Source: Roseomonas marmotae (GTDB taxonomy: Bacteria; Pseudomonadota; Alphaproteobacteria; Acetobacterales; Acetobacteraceae). From it: a stretch of DNA of 64,000 nucleotides. The first letter of the stretch is position 1; each line of letters opens with the position of its first letter. Of this stretch, positions 17,363 to 26,483 are shown in pieces. Below the pieces are notes generated by a model, which made no database searches, had not been told where the DNA came from, and saw only the letters and a program-made list of their open reading frames with translations. A program made the translations under genes and the position numbers. Where the stretch lies: contig NZ_CP061091.1 in the NCBI RefSeq assembly GCF_017654485.1, positions 2,362,501 to 2,426,500 on the forward strand. Direction: 5' to 3'.

Positions 17363-17989
17363 CTAGCGGCGGATCACGGCCGGCGCGGTCTCTCCTACCC
17401 AGGCCAGGCCCTGCCAGCCGGAACGGGGGGTCTTGGCAACGGCTTCCGCCTCGCAGAGCGAGGGCAGTTCGGGCGCCAGCAGGCGGCAGACGCCGGCGGC
17501 GCGCAGCCCGTCCTTCAGATCGAATTTCTCGGCGGTGTTGCCCCAGGCCCAGGAGAGCACCAGCGCCACCACCAGCGGCTCGAAGGGTGAGCCGGTGCGG
17601 CAGAGGGGCAAGGACCAGACGCCTCTCAGCGGCCAGGCGAGGCGCAGCCCTCCCGGTGTCAGCAGGTCCGCCGCCAGGTGCGAGAGATAGCCCACGACCA
17701 GCGGTGCCGTGAAAGCTACCGAGAGCTGCTCACTGAGCAGCAGGGCAATGCAGCCGCTGATCGCGATGAGCGAATGGGTCATGCCCCTGTGGCCAAAGAT
17801 CCGCCCGCAGATCAACGAGATCGGCCAGACCCGCTTGCCCACCCAGGACTTGGGGTGATCGATATCCGGCAGAAGCGATCCGAAGACCGCCAGCCCGATC
17901 GAGACAGGGTCCAGCGCCGGCATGCCGAAGCGTGGCGCGGCAACGAACCAGGCGGCCGCCCCCAAGGCGATATGCGAGCCCGCCATCAT
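17363..17989 (-). CDS. YdjM-like membrane-bound metal-dependent hydrolase
   Basis: A 208-residue membrane protein of the YdjM/DUF457 family. The conserved N-terminal GSHIALG, the motif GSLLPDIDHPKSWVG and the GHRGMTHSL block hold the His/Asp residues thought to bind metal. Hydrophobic segments lie around 10-25, 72-90, 92-110 and 135-150. The biochemical activity is not established. In Escherichia coli ydjM is LexA-regulated, but I found no GTTC-N7-GTTC site upstream here. It ends 8 bp from tRNA-Ser and is divergent from the DsbA-like gene. Confidence 0.8.
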   Translation of the reverse strand: MMAGSHIALGAAAWFVAAPRFGMPALDPVSIGLAVFGSLLPDIDHPKSWVGKRVWPISLICGRIFGHRGMTHSLIAISGCIALLLSEQLSVAFTAPLVVGYLSHLAADLLTPGGLRLAWPLRGVWSLPLCRTGSPFEPLVVALVLSWAWGNTAEKFDLKDGLRAAGVCRLLAPELPSLCEAEAVAKTPRSGWQGLAWVGETAPAVIRR

Positions 17990-18136
17990 GCGGTGTTGCC
18001 AAGATCCTGCTCAAGATCGTTCAAATTAGGAGTCAGGAATCTTTACTACAAGGCTGAAAAACCGCCTTTTCGCTCAGCGGACAAAACTTTGCATGCAGAC
18101 TCCCGCCGCAGGGCGCCGCCGCTCTATGATGGCGGC

Positions 18137-18823
18137 GTGAACCTGCTCTCCCCTCCCACCGGCCAGCTCGAGATTGAGGTGGTCTTCGACCTCGTCTGCC
18201 CCTGGTGCTTCCTGGGCATCCGCAGGCTGCGGCGCGCGCTGCAACGCCGGCCCGATATCCATGCGGAACTCCGCTGGCGGCCATTCCTGCTCAATCCCGA
18301 CAATGGCGGCAACGGGCCCCAGAGGCAGGAGTCCATGCTGCGGAAGTTCGGCGGGGAGGAGCGGGCTCGGCGCCTGAATGCTACTCTGGCCGAACTGGGC
18401 AAGGCGGAAGGCATCAGCTTCCGCTTCGACCTGATGCGCCGCGTGCCGCCATCGGTGGATGCACATCGCCTCGTACGCTTCGCCGCGCAGCATGGGATGG
18501 CTGCCCCGACAGTGGACCTGCTCTTCGAGGCGCATTTCACCCAGGGCCAGGATATCGCCGATCCCTCGGTGCTGGCGCGGCTGGCGGTGCTGGTGGGGCT
18601 GGAGCGGGAAGCCGCATGGCGCTTCCTGGTCAGCGGGCTGGACGCCGATGCGGTGCATGCCGAGAACCTGCGGGCCCACCGCCTCGGCATCAACGGCGTG
18701 CCCTGCTTCGTCATGTCCGGTCGCCATGGCGCCGCAGGTGGCCATGCCATCGCCGGGGCACAGGAGCCGGAGGTGCTGGAGCGGCTGATGGATGTGGCCC
18801 TGGCGGAGGCGGCGGAATTCTAA
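18137..18823 (+). CDS. DsbA-family thioredoxin-fold protein, FrnE-like
   Basis: About 228 residues with the DsbA/2-hydroxychromene-2-carboxylate isomerase-like fold. The N-terminal VVFDLVCPWCFLG contains the CPWC active site, and the cis-Pro region GVPCFVMSGRHG contains an extra Cys. No signal peptide is evident, so it is probably cytoplasmic like FrnE. I chose the GTG at 18137; longer in-frame starts lie antisense to the neighbouring membrane-protein gene. It is convergent with mfd. Its role is presumably disulfide or dithiol chemistry; the substrate is unknown. Confidence 0.82.
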   Translation: MNLLSPPTGQLEIEVVFDLVCPWCFLGIRRLRRALQRRPDIHAELRWRPFLLNPDNGGNGPQRQESMLRKFGGEERARRLNATLAELGKAEGISFRFDLMRRVPPSVDAHRLVRFAAQHGMAAPTVDLLFEAHFTQGQDIADPSVLARLAVLVGLEREAAWRFLVSGLDADAVHAENLRAHRLGINGVPCFVMSGRHGAAGGHAIAGAQEPEVLERLMDVALAEAAEF

Positions 18824-19014
18824 GTCGACCTCTCAACTCAGGCGGCCTCGTGTTTCCCACCGGTCAATCTGTCCGCCTCCTCTGCCGATTACCTCCTCGC
18901 TCCACCGCAATTTCAACCCCGCCTCGGCCCTGGAGGAATTCAGTGGATGGGCAGCCGGCGTGGCGGCCAGGAACGCCCCGCCTCTGGCCGGTAGAGCCGA
19001 CCACCAAAAGCGGT

Positions 19015-19030
19015 CGCGGCGAAGGCCGCG
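19015..19030 (-). terminator. Possible terminator after mfd
   Basis: CGCGGC-GAAG-GCCGCG (plus-strand reading) is a perfect 6-bp stem with a 4-nt loop just past the mfd stop. On the minus strand it is followed after a few bases by CTTTTGG, only a short T-run, so the call is tentative. Confidence 0.35.
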
Positions 19031-19031
19031 T

Positions 19032-22000
19032 TCAGGCGGCCTTCCTCACCTGCCGCGCGACCTTCGCCAGCGACGCCAACATGTCCCTGCTCGCCCGGAC
19101 GCGTGTGGGCAGATCCATCTCCCGCACCATGGCCAGCTTATGGTCCGGCCGCAGCTTCACCAGCCCCTTCTGCGCCGTCACCCATTCCACCAGCCCTGCC
19201 GGGTTGGCGAAGTTGTTGCGGCGGAAGGTGATAACGATGCCCTTGGGGCCGGCATCCAGCTTCTCCACGCCCGCCTGGCGGCAATGGTGCTTGATGGAAA
19301 CCACCTGCAACAGGTTCTCCACCTCCGGCGGCAGCGGGCCGAAGCGGTCCGCCAGTTCAGCGGCCATGGCTTCCACTTCCGCATCGCCGGCGAGGCCGCC
19401 GATGCGGCGGTACAGGCCCAGCCGGACAGGCAGGTCGGAAACGTAGGTCTCCGGGATCAGCACGGGCAGGCCCAGGTTGATCTGCGGGGTCCAGTCGCGG
19501 TCCTCAATCTCGCCACGCCTGCCCTGGCCGGCTTTCAGGTTGGCGACCGCCTCCTCCAGCATCTGCTGGTAGAGTTCGATCCCGACCTCCCGTACATGGC
19601 CGGACTGCTCGTCACCCAGCAGATTGCCGGCGCCACGGATGTCCAGGTCATGACTGGCCAGGGTGAAGCCGGCGCCGAGGTTATCCAGGGTCTGCATCAC
19701 CGCCAGCCGCTTCTCGGCGGCAACCGACAGCCGCTGGGTGGCAGGCCAGGTCAGGTAGGCATAGCCACGTTGCTTGCCACGCCCGACGCGCCCACGAAGC
19801 TGATAGAGCTGCGCGAGCCCGAACATGTCGGCGCGGTAGATGATCAGCGTATTCACTGCCGGCATGTCCAGCCCGCTCTCGACGATATTGGTTGCCAGCA
19901 GGATGTCGTATTTGCCGTCGCCGAACTCGGTCATCACCCGCTCGAGTTCGGTAGGCGAGAGGCGGCCATGGGCCTGCACGGTCCGCGCCTCCGGCACGAT
20001 CTCGGCCAGGCGGGAGGCCATCTTCGGCAGGTCCTCCAGCCGCGGCACCACGCAGAAGATCTGCCCGCCGCGGAAGCGCTCGCGCTGGATGGCCTCCCGC
20101 ACCACCACGGCATCAAAGGGCATGATGAAGGTGCGCACGGCCAGGCGGTCCACCGGCGGCGTGGCGATGACGCTCATTTCTCGCACGCCCGTCAGGGCCA
20201 GTTGCAGGGTGCGCGGGATCGGCGTGGCCGTGAGCGTCAGCACATGGACATCGGCCTTTAGCGATTTCAGCCGCTCCTTGTGGGAGACGCCGAAATGCTG
20301 CTCCTCATCCACGATGACCAAGCCGAGATCGGCGAAGGTGATGCCCTTGGCCAGCAGCGCATGGGTGCCGACGACGACATTGATCGAGCCATCGGCGAGC
20401 CCCGCCTTGACCTGCGCTGCCTCCTTGGCCGTGACCATGCGGGAGAGCTGCGCCACCTTGACGGGCATTCCCGCGAACCGTGCGGAGAACGTGCGGAAAT
20501 GCTGGCGGGAGAGCAGTGTAGTCGGCACCACCACCGCCACCTGGGCGCCGGTCATGGCGACGACGAAGGCGGCACGCAGGGCGATCTCGGTCTTGCCGAA
20601 GCCCACATCGCCGCAGATCAGCCGGTCCATGGGCCGGCCGCTGGCCAGATCCTCCAACACGTCCGCGATGGCGCGCTGCTGGTCCTCCGTCTCGGCGAAG
20701 GGGAAGCGGGCGCAGAACTCGTCCCAGGCTCCTTCAGGCGGCGTTGCGAGCGGCGCCTCCTTCATCTGCCGCTCGGCGGCGACGCGGATCAGCTGCCCGG
20801 CCATGTCGGCGATACGCTGCTTGGCCTTGGCCTTGCGGTTCTGCCAGGAAGCGCCGCCCAGCTTGTCCAGCGCCACCCCGGCACTGTCGCTGCCGAAGCG
20901 GGAGAGCAGCTCGATATTCTCGACCGGCAGGAAGAGCTTGTCCCCGCCGTCATAGATCAGCCGTAGGCAGTCATGCGGCGCGCCTGAGACCTCGATGGTC
21001 GAGAGGCCGTCATAGCGGCCGATGCCGTGGTCCTGATGCACCACCAGGTCGCCCTCGGCGATCTCCGTCGCATCGGCGATGAACTGGTCGGCACGCTTCC
21101 GGCGGCGCGGCGGGCGGGCGATGCGGTCGCCCAGCAGGTCCTGCTCGCCGGTCAGGGCGATCGCCAGCGCCTTCTCATCCGCCGGGCCGATGAAGCCGCG
21201 CTCCACGCCCAGCACCGCCAGCGCCACCACACCGGTGGGCAGCTTGCGGGCGGCGGACCAGTCATCCACGGTCTGGGCGGGAACCTTGTTCTCCCGCAGC
21301 AGGTTGCCCAGACGCTCACGCGACCCTTTGGTCCAGGCAGCGAGCACCGGCCGCAAGCCCTGCTTGGCCTGCGCCTCTGCCTGCTCGCGATAGGCGGCGA
21401 AGACATTCTCTCCCGCCGTCCGCACCTCGGCATAGAGCCGTCCGGGCCGGCCGCCGGCCTCGATACCCTCGGCGCCGTCAGCCTTGGGGAAAGGGTCGAA
21501 GCGCAGCAGGGGTCCGCCGGAGAGCATGGCGTCCCAGCCGCGCCGGTCCAGGTAGAGGCGGCCTGGTGGCACCGGCCGATAAGGCACCTCCCCATCCCGT
21601 CCGGGCCCCTTGCGGGCTTGGTAGTGGTCCTCGATCATCTCGAGGCGCGCTTCCAGCGCGTCCTCGGCTTGGTAGTCGAGGCTGACGGAGGCGCCGGGAA
21701 TATAATCCAGCAGCGTCGCCATCCGTTCATGGAACAGCCCGGCCCAGTGCTCCATGCCTGGGTGGCGCCGGCCGGCGGAGATGGAGACGTAGAGCGGATC
21801 ATCCCCCGCGGCCGGGCCAAAGAGATCACGGTAGCCACTGCGGAAACGGGCGATGGAGGCTTCGTCCAGAACGACCTCGCCCACCGGCCGCAGCCATAGC
21901 TCCTTGATTTCCTGACCGCTGCGCTGGGTCTCGGGCGAGAAGCGGCGCAGGCTCTCGATCTCATCGCCGAAGAGGTCAAGCCGCACCGGTTCCGGCTCGC

Positions 22001-22493
22001 CCGCCGGATAGAGGTCCACGATCCCGCCGCGCACGGAGTATTCGCCCGGCTCCATCACCGTGGCGGTGCGGCCGTAGCCATTGGCTTCCAGGAATCCCGC
22101 CAGCTTCTCCGGCCCGATGCGCCCGCCCTTCTTCAGGTGCAGCGTGGCATCGGCGAAGGTCTCCGCGGGTGGGACCCGCTGCACCAGCGCATTGACGGTG
22201 GTCAGCACGATGCGCGGCTTGCTGCTGCCCTCCAGCAGCCGGGTCAGGGTGGCCACCCGCTCCGCCACCAGCTCCCCGTTCGGGGAGACACGGTCATAGG
22301 GCAGGCTATCCCAGGCGGGGAAACTCAGGACCTCGACGCCGGGGGCGAAGAAGGCCAGGCCATCCTGCATCCGCGCCATGCGGGCGTCGTCGCGGCAGAC
22401 ATGCAGCACATGCCCCTTCGCCTCCGCGCGACGGCGCGCCAGCAGCAGCGCGTCGAAGCCCTCGGGTGCCCCATGAACCGTGAGCGCGGTCAT
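19032..22493 (-). CDS. mfd: Transcription-repair coupling factor
   Basis: A 1153-residue full-length Mfd translocase that removes RNA polymerase stalled at lesions and recruits UvrA. It has an N-terminal UvrB-homology region, an RNA-polymerase-interacting CarD-like domain (EGDLVVHQDHGIGRYDGL), a superfamily 2 helicase core with Walker A ICGDVGFGKTEIALRA near residue 628, DEEQ box VDEEQHFGV, TATPIPRTLQLAL, and QLRGRVGRG motif VI, and a C-terminal UvrA-masking TRCF domain. It overlaps sdhE by 4 bp (ATGA). Its partner gene uvrA is also in the window, at 45520. Confidence 0.97.
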   Translation of the reverse strand: MTALTVHGAPEGFDALLLARRRAEAKGHVLHVCRDDARMARMQDGLAFFAPGVEVLSFPAWDSLPYDRVSPNGELVAERVATLTRLLEGSSKPRIVLTTVNALVQRVPPAETFADATLHLKKGGRIGPEKLAGFLEANGYGRTATVMEPGEYSVRGGIVDLYPAGEPEPVRLDLFGDEIESLRRFSPETQRSGQEIKELWLRPVGEVVLDEASIARFRSGYRDLFGPAAGDDPLYVSISAGRRHPGMEHWAGLFHERMATLLDYIPGASVSLDYQAEDALEARLEMIEDHYQARKGPGRDGEVPYRPVPPGRLYLDRRGWDAMLSGGPLLRFDPFPKADGAEGIEAGGRPGRLYAEVRTAGENVFAAYREQAEAQAKQGLRPVLAAWTKGSRERLGNLLRENKVPAQTVDDWSAARKLPTGVVALAVLGVERGFIGPADEKALAIALTGEQDLLGDRIARPPRRRKRADQFIADATEIAEGDLVVHQDHGIGRYDGLSTIEVSGAPHDCLRLIYDGGDKLFLPVENIELLSRFGSDSAGVALDKLGGASWQNRKAKAKQRIADMAGQLIRVAAERQMKEAPLATPPEGAWDEFCARFPFAETEDQQRAIADVLEDLASGRPMDRLICGDVGFGKTEIALRAAFVVAMTGAQVAVVVPTTLLSRQHFRTFSARFAGMPVKVAQLSRMVTAKEAAQVKAGLADGSINVVVGTHALLAKGITFADLGLVIVDEEQHFGVSHKERLKSLKADVHVLTLTATPIPRTLQLALTGVREMSVIATPPVDRLAVRTFIMPFDAVVVREAIQRERFRGGQIFCVVPRLEDLPKMASRLAEIVPEARTVQAHGRLSPTELERVMTEFGDGKYDILLATNIVESGLDMPAVNTLIIYRADMFGLAQLYQLRGRVGRGKQRGYAYLTWPATQRLSVAAEKRLAVMQTLDNLGAGFTLASHDLDIRGAGNLLGDEQSGHVREVGIELYQQMLEEAVANLKAGQGRRGEIEDRDWTPQINLGLPVLIPETYVSDLPVRLGLYRRIGGLAGDAEVEAMAAELADRFGPLPPEVENLLQVVSIKHHCRQAGVEKLDAGPKGIVITFRRNNFANPAGLVEWVTAQKGLVKLRPDHKLAMVREMDLPTRVRASRDMLASLAKVARQVRKAA

Positions 22494-22804
22494 CCGCGGC
22501 GGGCACCCTCAGGCAGGCCGGCGCCGGAACGGGAGCATTCCTCGGCCATACGGGAGAGCATCGGGGTCATCACCTCCGCAGGGATCGGGCTGCGGCCGGT
22601 GAGCCATTCGGCCAGGTCCACATCCAACAATTCCAGAACCCCTTCCAGCTCGTCGAGTTCCGCTTCGCTGAAGCTGGCGATATGCCGCGCGACGAAGCGG
22701 CCGATCATCAGGTCGGCTTCCTTGGTGCCGCGGTGGTGCGCCCGAAACAGCAGCCGGCGGCGGCGCGGCGAAAGCTCGGGGTGTGGGTTGTCTTGATCGG
22801 ACAT
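22490..22804 (-). CDS. sdhE: Succinate dehydrogenase assembly factor 2 (SdhE)
   Basis: A 104-residue SdhE/YgfY/Sdh5 family protein, which attaches or promotes attachment of FAD to the SdhA flavoprotein. The diagnostic motif is FRAHHRGTKEADLMIGRF (RGxxE). The remainder is a small helical bundle (EAELDELEGVLELLDVDLAEWL). I chose the ATG at 22804, which has GGAGG 7 bp upstream inside the palindrome GCCTCCGGAGGC. It is divergent from recG with 34 bp between starts and is translationally coupled to mfd. Confidence 0.9.
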   Translation of the reverse strand: MSDQDNPHPELSPRRRRLLFRAHHRGTKEADLMIGRFVARHIASFSEAELDELEGVLELLDVDLAEWLTGRSPIPAEVMTPMLSRMAEECSRSGAGLPEGARRG

Positions 22805-22838
22805 GTCGGCGCCTCCGGAGGCTGGCATATAGAGGGCG

Positions 22839-24920
22839 ATGGGAATCGTGTCAGCCCAAGTGGCGGAACAAGATCGGAACTTCGTGCTTTTCGCACCCCT
22901 GAGCAGCCTGCCGCTCCCCGAGGAAAAGGTGAAGCGGCTTGCCCAGGCGGTGGAGGGGGAGCGCCTGCTCGACCTCCTGTTCCATTTGCCGGAACGCTAT
23001 CAGGACCGCCGTTCCGCCCAGGCTCGCGAGGGGGAGGTAGCCACCCTGCCCGTCCGCATCCACCGGGTCTGCGCCCCGCGCGGCCTTTCACAGCCATGGG
23101 TCGTGCAATGCGACTCCCGGGCGGGGGCCCTGGACCTGATCTATTTCGGCCGCCAGCGCTGGCTGGGCCCCTGGCTGGAGCGCCACTACCCGGAAGGGTC
23201 GGAGCGTCGCGTCTCGGGCAAGCTGAAGCTGTTCCGTGACCGCTGGCAGATGGACGCGCCGGACTATGTATCGCCACCGGACACCATCCCGGAGGTCCAG
23301 CCGGTATGGCCGCTGGTCAAGGGGCTGGGGCAGAAGGACGTCGCCAAGGGCATGGCGGCCGCACTGGAGCAATTGCCCGGATTGCCGGAATGGCATGATG
23401 CCCCGCTGCTCGCGCGGCGCCGCTGGCCGAGCTTCGACCTGGCGCTGCAGCTGTTGCAGGCCCCGGCTGAGCTGCCGGAGGAAGCGCCCGGTGACCGGCT
23501 GGCCTATGACGAACTCCTCGCCGGGCAACTCGCCATCGGGCTGGTGCGGCGGACCGTGATGCGGCGCCCCGGCCGCCGCCTGCTGGGCGACGGGCATCTC
23601 CGCCGGCCCGCCCTCGCCGCCTTCGGCTTTCCTCCCACCGAGGCACAGGTGAAGGCCGTGGCCGAGATCGATGCCGATCTCGCGGCCCCTACCCGCATGC
23701 TGCGCCTGCTGCAGGGCGATGTCGGCTCGGGCAAGACCCTGGTGGCTCTGCTGGCCATGCTGCGGGCGGTGGAAGGCGGCGCCCAGGCGGCCATCATGGC
23801 CCCCACCGAGCTGCTCGCCCGCCAGCACCTGCGGACCTTCCAGCGGCTGGCCGGCGCCGCCGGGGTGGAATGCGTCCTTCTGGCCGGATCGGTGAAGGGG
23901 AAGGAGCGCAAGCGGGTGCTGGCCGGTCTGGCGGATGGCTCCATCCCGCTGGTGATCGGCACGCATGCCCTGATCGAGGACGGGGTGGTGTTCCGTGACC
24001 TCGGCCTGGTGGTGGTGGACGAGCAGCACCGCTTTGGCGTCGCGCAGCGGCTGGCGCTGACGGAGAAGGGTACCACGGATGTGCTGGTGATGACCGCCAC
24101 GCCGATCCCCCGCACCCTTTTGCTGACCCAGTGGGGGGAGATGGCCACCAGCCGCCTCAGCGGCCGCCCCGCCGGGCGGCAGCCGATCGTCACCCGCATC
24201 ATCAGCCGTGACCGGCGGGGGGAACTGACCACGCGCCTGCGCGCCGCCTTCGCGGCGGGGCACCGCGCCTATTGGGTGGTGCGCGCGGTGGAGGAAGGCG
24301 AGCGCCATGACAACGTGGCGGCCGAGACCACCTATGCCGAACTCGCGGCCATCTTCGGAGACAAGGTCCGGCTGGCCCATGGCGCGCAGAAGCTGGAGGT
24401 GCGCGAGGCCGCGCTACAGGATTTCGCCGCCGGCCGGGCCCAGCTGCTGGTGGCGACGACGGTGGTGGAGGTCGGCGTTGACGTGCCGGAAGCGACCATC
24501 ATGATCATCGAACAGGCGGAACGATTCGGTCTGGCGGCGCTGCACCAGCTGCGTGGGCGTGTCGGGCGGGGCTCGGCACAGTCCTTCTGCCTGCTGCTGC
24601 CCTCCGCCGAACTGAACGACTCCGAGCAGCGCAGGCTCTCTGTGCTGCGCGACACGGAGGATGGCTTCGTCATCGCCGATGCCGACCTGGAATTCCGTGG
24701 CGGCGGAGATGCCCTCGGCATGCGCCAGGCCGGCCATATCGGCCGCCGCCTGGTGGACCCGCAGCGCCATGCCGGGCTGATCCGCATGGCGCATAAGGAC
24801 GCGGAGTTGCTGTTGCAGAAGGACCCGACGCTGTCCGCCACGCCGCGCGGGCGTGCGGCGCGGCTGCTGCTGTCAATCTTCAGCCATGACCTGACCCTCG
24901 CCCCGCTCGCCGCCGGCTGA
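22839..24920 (+). CDS. recG: ATP-dependent DNA helicase RecG
   Basis: A 693-residue fork-remodelling helicase. The N-terminal wedge/OB domain (about 20-170) precedes a superfamily 2 core: Walker A LLQGDVGSGKTLVALLAM near residue 292, DEQH box VVVDEQHRFGV, motif III TATPIPRTLLL, motif V/VI VVEVGVDVPEA and LRGRVGRG, and the FRGGGDALGMRQAG block. It reverses stalled forks and processes Holliday junctions. AGAGGG lies just before the ATG. The divergent sdhE/recG arrangement is common in alphaproteobacteria. Confidence 0.96.
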   Translation: MGIVSAQVAEQDRNFVLFAPLSSLPLPEEKVKRLAQAVEGERLLDLLFHLPERYQDRRSAQAREGEVATLPVRIHRVCAPRGLSQPWVVQCDSRAGALDLIYFGRQRWLGPWLERHYPEGSERRVSGKLKLFRDRWQMDAPDYVSPPDTIPEVQPVWPLVKGLGQKDVAKGMAAALEQLPGLPEWHDAPLLARRRWPSFDLALQLLQAPAELPEEAPGDRLAYDELLAGQLAIGLVRRTVMRRPGRRLLGDGHLRRPALAAFGFPPTEAQVKAVAEIDADLAAPTRMLRLLQGDVGSGKTLVALLAMLRAVEGGAQAAIMAPTELLARQHLRTFQRLAGAAGVECVLLAGSVKGKERKRVLAGLADGSIPLVIGTHALIEDGVVFRDLGLVVVDEQHRFGVAQRLALTEKGTTDVLVMTATPIPRTLLLTQWGEMATSRLSGRPAGRQPIVTRIISRDRRGELTTRLRAAFAAGHRAYWVVRAVEEGERHDNVAAETTYAELAAIFGDKVRLAHGAQKLEVREAALQDFAAGRAQLLVATTVVEVGVDVPEATIMIIEQAERFGLAALHQLRGRVGRGSAQSFCLLLPSAELNDSEQRRLSVLRDTEDGFVIADADLEFRGGGDALGMRQAGHIGRRLVDPQRHAGLIRMAHKDAELLLQKDPTLSATPRGRAARLLLSIFSHDLTLAPLAAG

Positions 24921-25019
24921 GACGGTTCGATACCCGCCAAGGGGTTGCAAAGCCCCCTTCCCGGTATAAACCCGCCTGTGCCGTATTCCGGCTCATCGCC
25001 ATTGCAGGGGTTCTGCCGC

Positions 25020-25748
25020 TTGTCCGCCCTGATCGAGATCGACCGCCTCAGTAAACGTTTCGGTGCCTTTACAGCCGTGGACGATGTGTCCTTCCAGGTG
25101 GCCAAGGGAGAGGTGCTGGGGTTCCTGGGCCCGAATGGTGCCGGCAAATCCACCACCATGAAGATGCTGGCTGGCTTCGTGACCCCCAGCAGCGGCACGG
25201 CCCGCATCTGCGGTGAGGATGTGGTGGACCGCCCGGTGCCCGCCAAGCGCCACCTGGGTTACCTGCCGGAGGGCGCGCCCACCTATCCCGAGATGACCGT
25301 CCTCGGCTTCCTGGGCTTCGTCGCGCGGCTGCGCGGCTATCGCGGATCGGAAGCGCGGGACCGCGTGGCCCATGCCATGCGGTTGACGACGCTGGAAGGC
25401 GTACGCCTGCAGCCGATCGAAACCCTGTCGAAAGGCTTCAAGCGCCGCGTCGGCCTCGCGCAGTCACTGCTGCACGATCCGCCGGTGCTGGTGCTGGATG
25501 AGCCGACCGATGGCCTCGACCCCAACCAGAAGCACGAGGTGCGGAAGCTGATCGCGCAGATGGCGCCGGAAAAGGCGATCATCATCTCCACCCACATCCT
25601 CGAGGAAGTCTCGGCCATCTGCACCCGCGCGATCGTCATCGCGCGGGGCCGCGTGCTGGCCGATGCCAGGCCGGTGGAACTCGCCCGGCGCGGCCCTTCC
25701 CTCGATGCGGTCTTCCGCGACCTCACCATGCCGAAGGAGAGTGCGTGA
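25020..25748 (+). CDS. ABC transporter ATP-binding protein (GldA-like)
   Basis: About 242 residues. Walker A is GPNGAGKSTTMKM, the signature motif is LSKGFKRRVGLAQ, Walker B is VLVLDEPTDGLDP, and the switch His is in ISTHILEEV. This is the NBD of an ABC-2-type exporter of the GldA/NosF/CcmA class. I chose the TTG at 25020 (LSALIEIDRLSKRFG), preceded by CAGGGG at suitable spacing. A GTG at 24978 or TTG at 24945 would add unrelated residues. The stop overlaps the permease ATG as TGATG. Confidence 0.9.
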   Translation: MSALIEIDRLSKRFGAFTAVDDVSFQVAKGEVLGFLGPNGAGKSTTMKMLAGFVTPSSGTARICGEDVVDRPVPAKRHLGYLPEGAPTYPEMTVLGFLGFVARLRGYRGSEARDRVAHAMRLTTLEGVRLQPIETLSKGFKRRVGLAQSLLHDPPVLVLDEPTDGLDPNQKHEVRKLIAQMAPEKAIIISTHILEEVSAICTRAIVIARGRVLADARPVELARRGPSLDAVFRDLTMPKESA

Positions 25749-26479
25749 TGGGCGCCACCCTCACCGTCGCGCGGCGGGAGCTGGCGGGGTATTTCGCCAC
25801 GCCCGTCGCCTATGTGTTCATCGTCATCTTCCTGGTGATGTCAGGCGCGCTGACCTTCACGCTCGGCAATTTCTTCTCACGCGGCACGGCCGACCTCTCG
25901 CCCTTCTTCGGCTTCGTGCCATGGCTGTTCCTGTTCCTGGTGCCCGCCATCACCATGCGGCTCTGGGCGGAGGAACGTCGCCTCGGCACCATCGAGCTGC
26001 TGCTGACCCTGCCGCTGACGCAGTGGCAGGCGGTCGTCGGCAAGTTCCTGGCGGCCTGGGCCTTCTGCGCCATCGCGCTGGCGCTGACCTTCCCGCTGGT
26101 CATCACCGTCAACTACCTCGGCAACCCGGATAACGGCGTCATTGCCGCCGGCTATGCGGGCTGCCTCCTCGTGGCCGGCGCCTTCCTGGCGGTGGGCGCC
26201 GCGATCTCCGCGCTGACGAAGAACCAGGTCATCGCCTTCGTGCTGGCGGTCGCCATCTGCTTCCTCTTCACGGCCGCCGGCAGCCCCGTGGTGACCGAGT
26301 TCCTCTCTGTCCGCATCCCGGAGCTGGCGGAGGTGGCCCGCGGCCTTTCGATCAGCGAGCGGCTGGGCGGCTTCTCCCGCGGCGTCATCTCGCTGCCGGA
26401 TCTGGTGTTCTTCGCCAGCTTCATCGGCTTCTGGCTCTTCGCCAATGCCGTGATCGTGGACCATCGGAAAGCGGATTGA
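25748..26479 (+). CDS. ABC-2 type transporter permease (GldF-like)
   Basis: A 243-residue membrane permease with about six hydrophobic segments (near 18-42, 58-78, 100-125, 135-160, 165-185, 215-237). RRELAGYFATPVAYVFIVIFL at the N-terminus is characteristic of GldF-type permeases. It pairs with the upstream ATPase and the downstream GldG-like protein. The cargo is unknown. Related gliding-motility Gld genes occur in Bacteroidetes, but proteobacterial homologues are found in non-gliding cells. Confidence 0.88.
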   Translation: MGATLTVARRELAGYFATPVAYVFIVIFLVMSGALTFTLGNFFSRGTADLSPFFGFVPWLFLFLVPAITMRLWAEERRLGTIELLLTLPLTQWQAVVGKFLAAWAFCAIALALTFPLVITVNYLGNPDNGVIAAGYAGCLLVAGAFLAVGAAISALTKNQVIAFVLAVAICFLFTAAGSPVVTEFLSVRIPELAEVARGLSISERLGGFSRGVISLPDLVFFASFIGFWLFANAVIVDHRKAD

Positions 26480-26483
26480 GGCC

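Noticed and set aside
17990..18050. LexA site upstream of the YdjM-like gene
   Set aside because: A GTTC is present near 18019 but no second GTTC at 7-bp spacing, so no SOS box.
22811..22822. Perfect palindrome GCCTCCGGAGGC between sdhE and recG
   Set aside because: It contains the sdhE ribosome-binding site; it is explained by that and by GC-rich sequence, so no operator is claimed.
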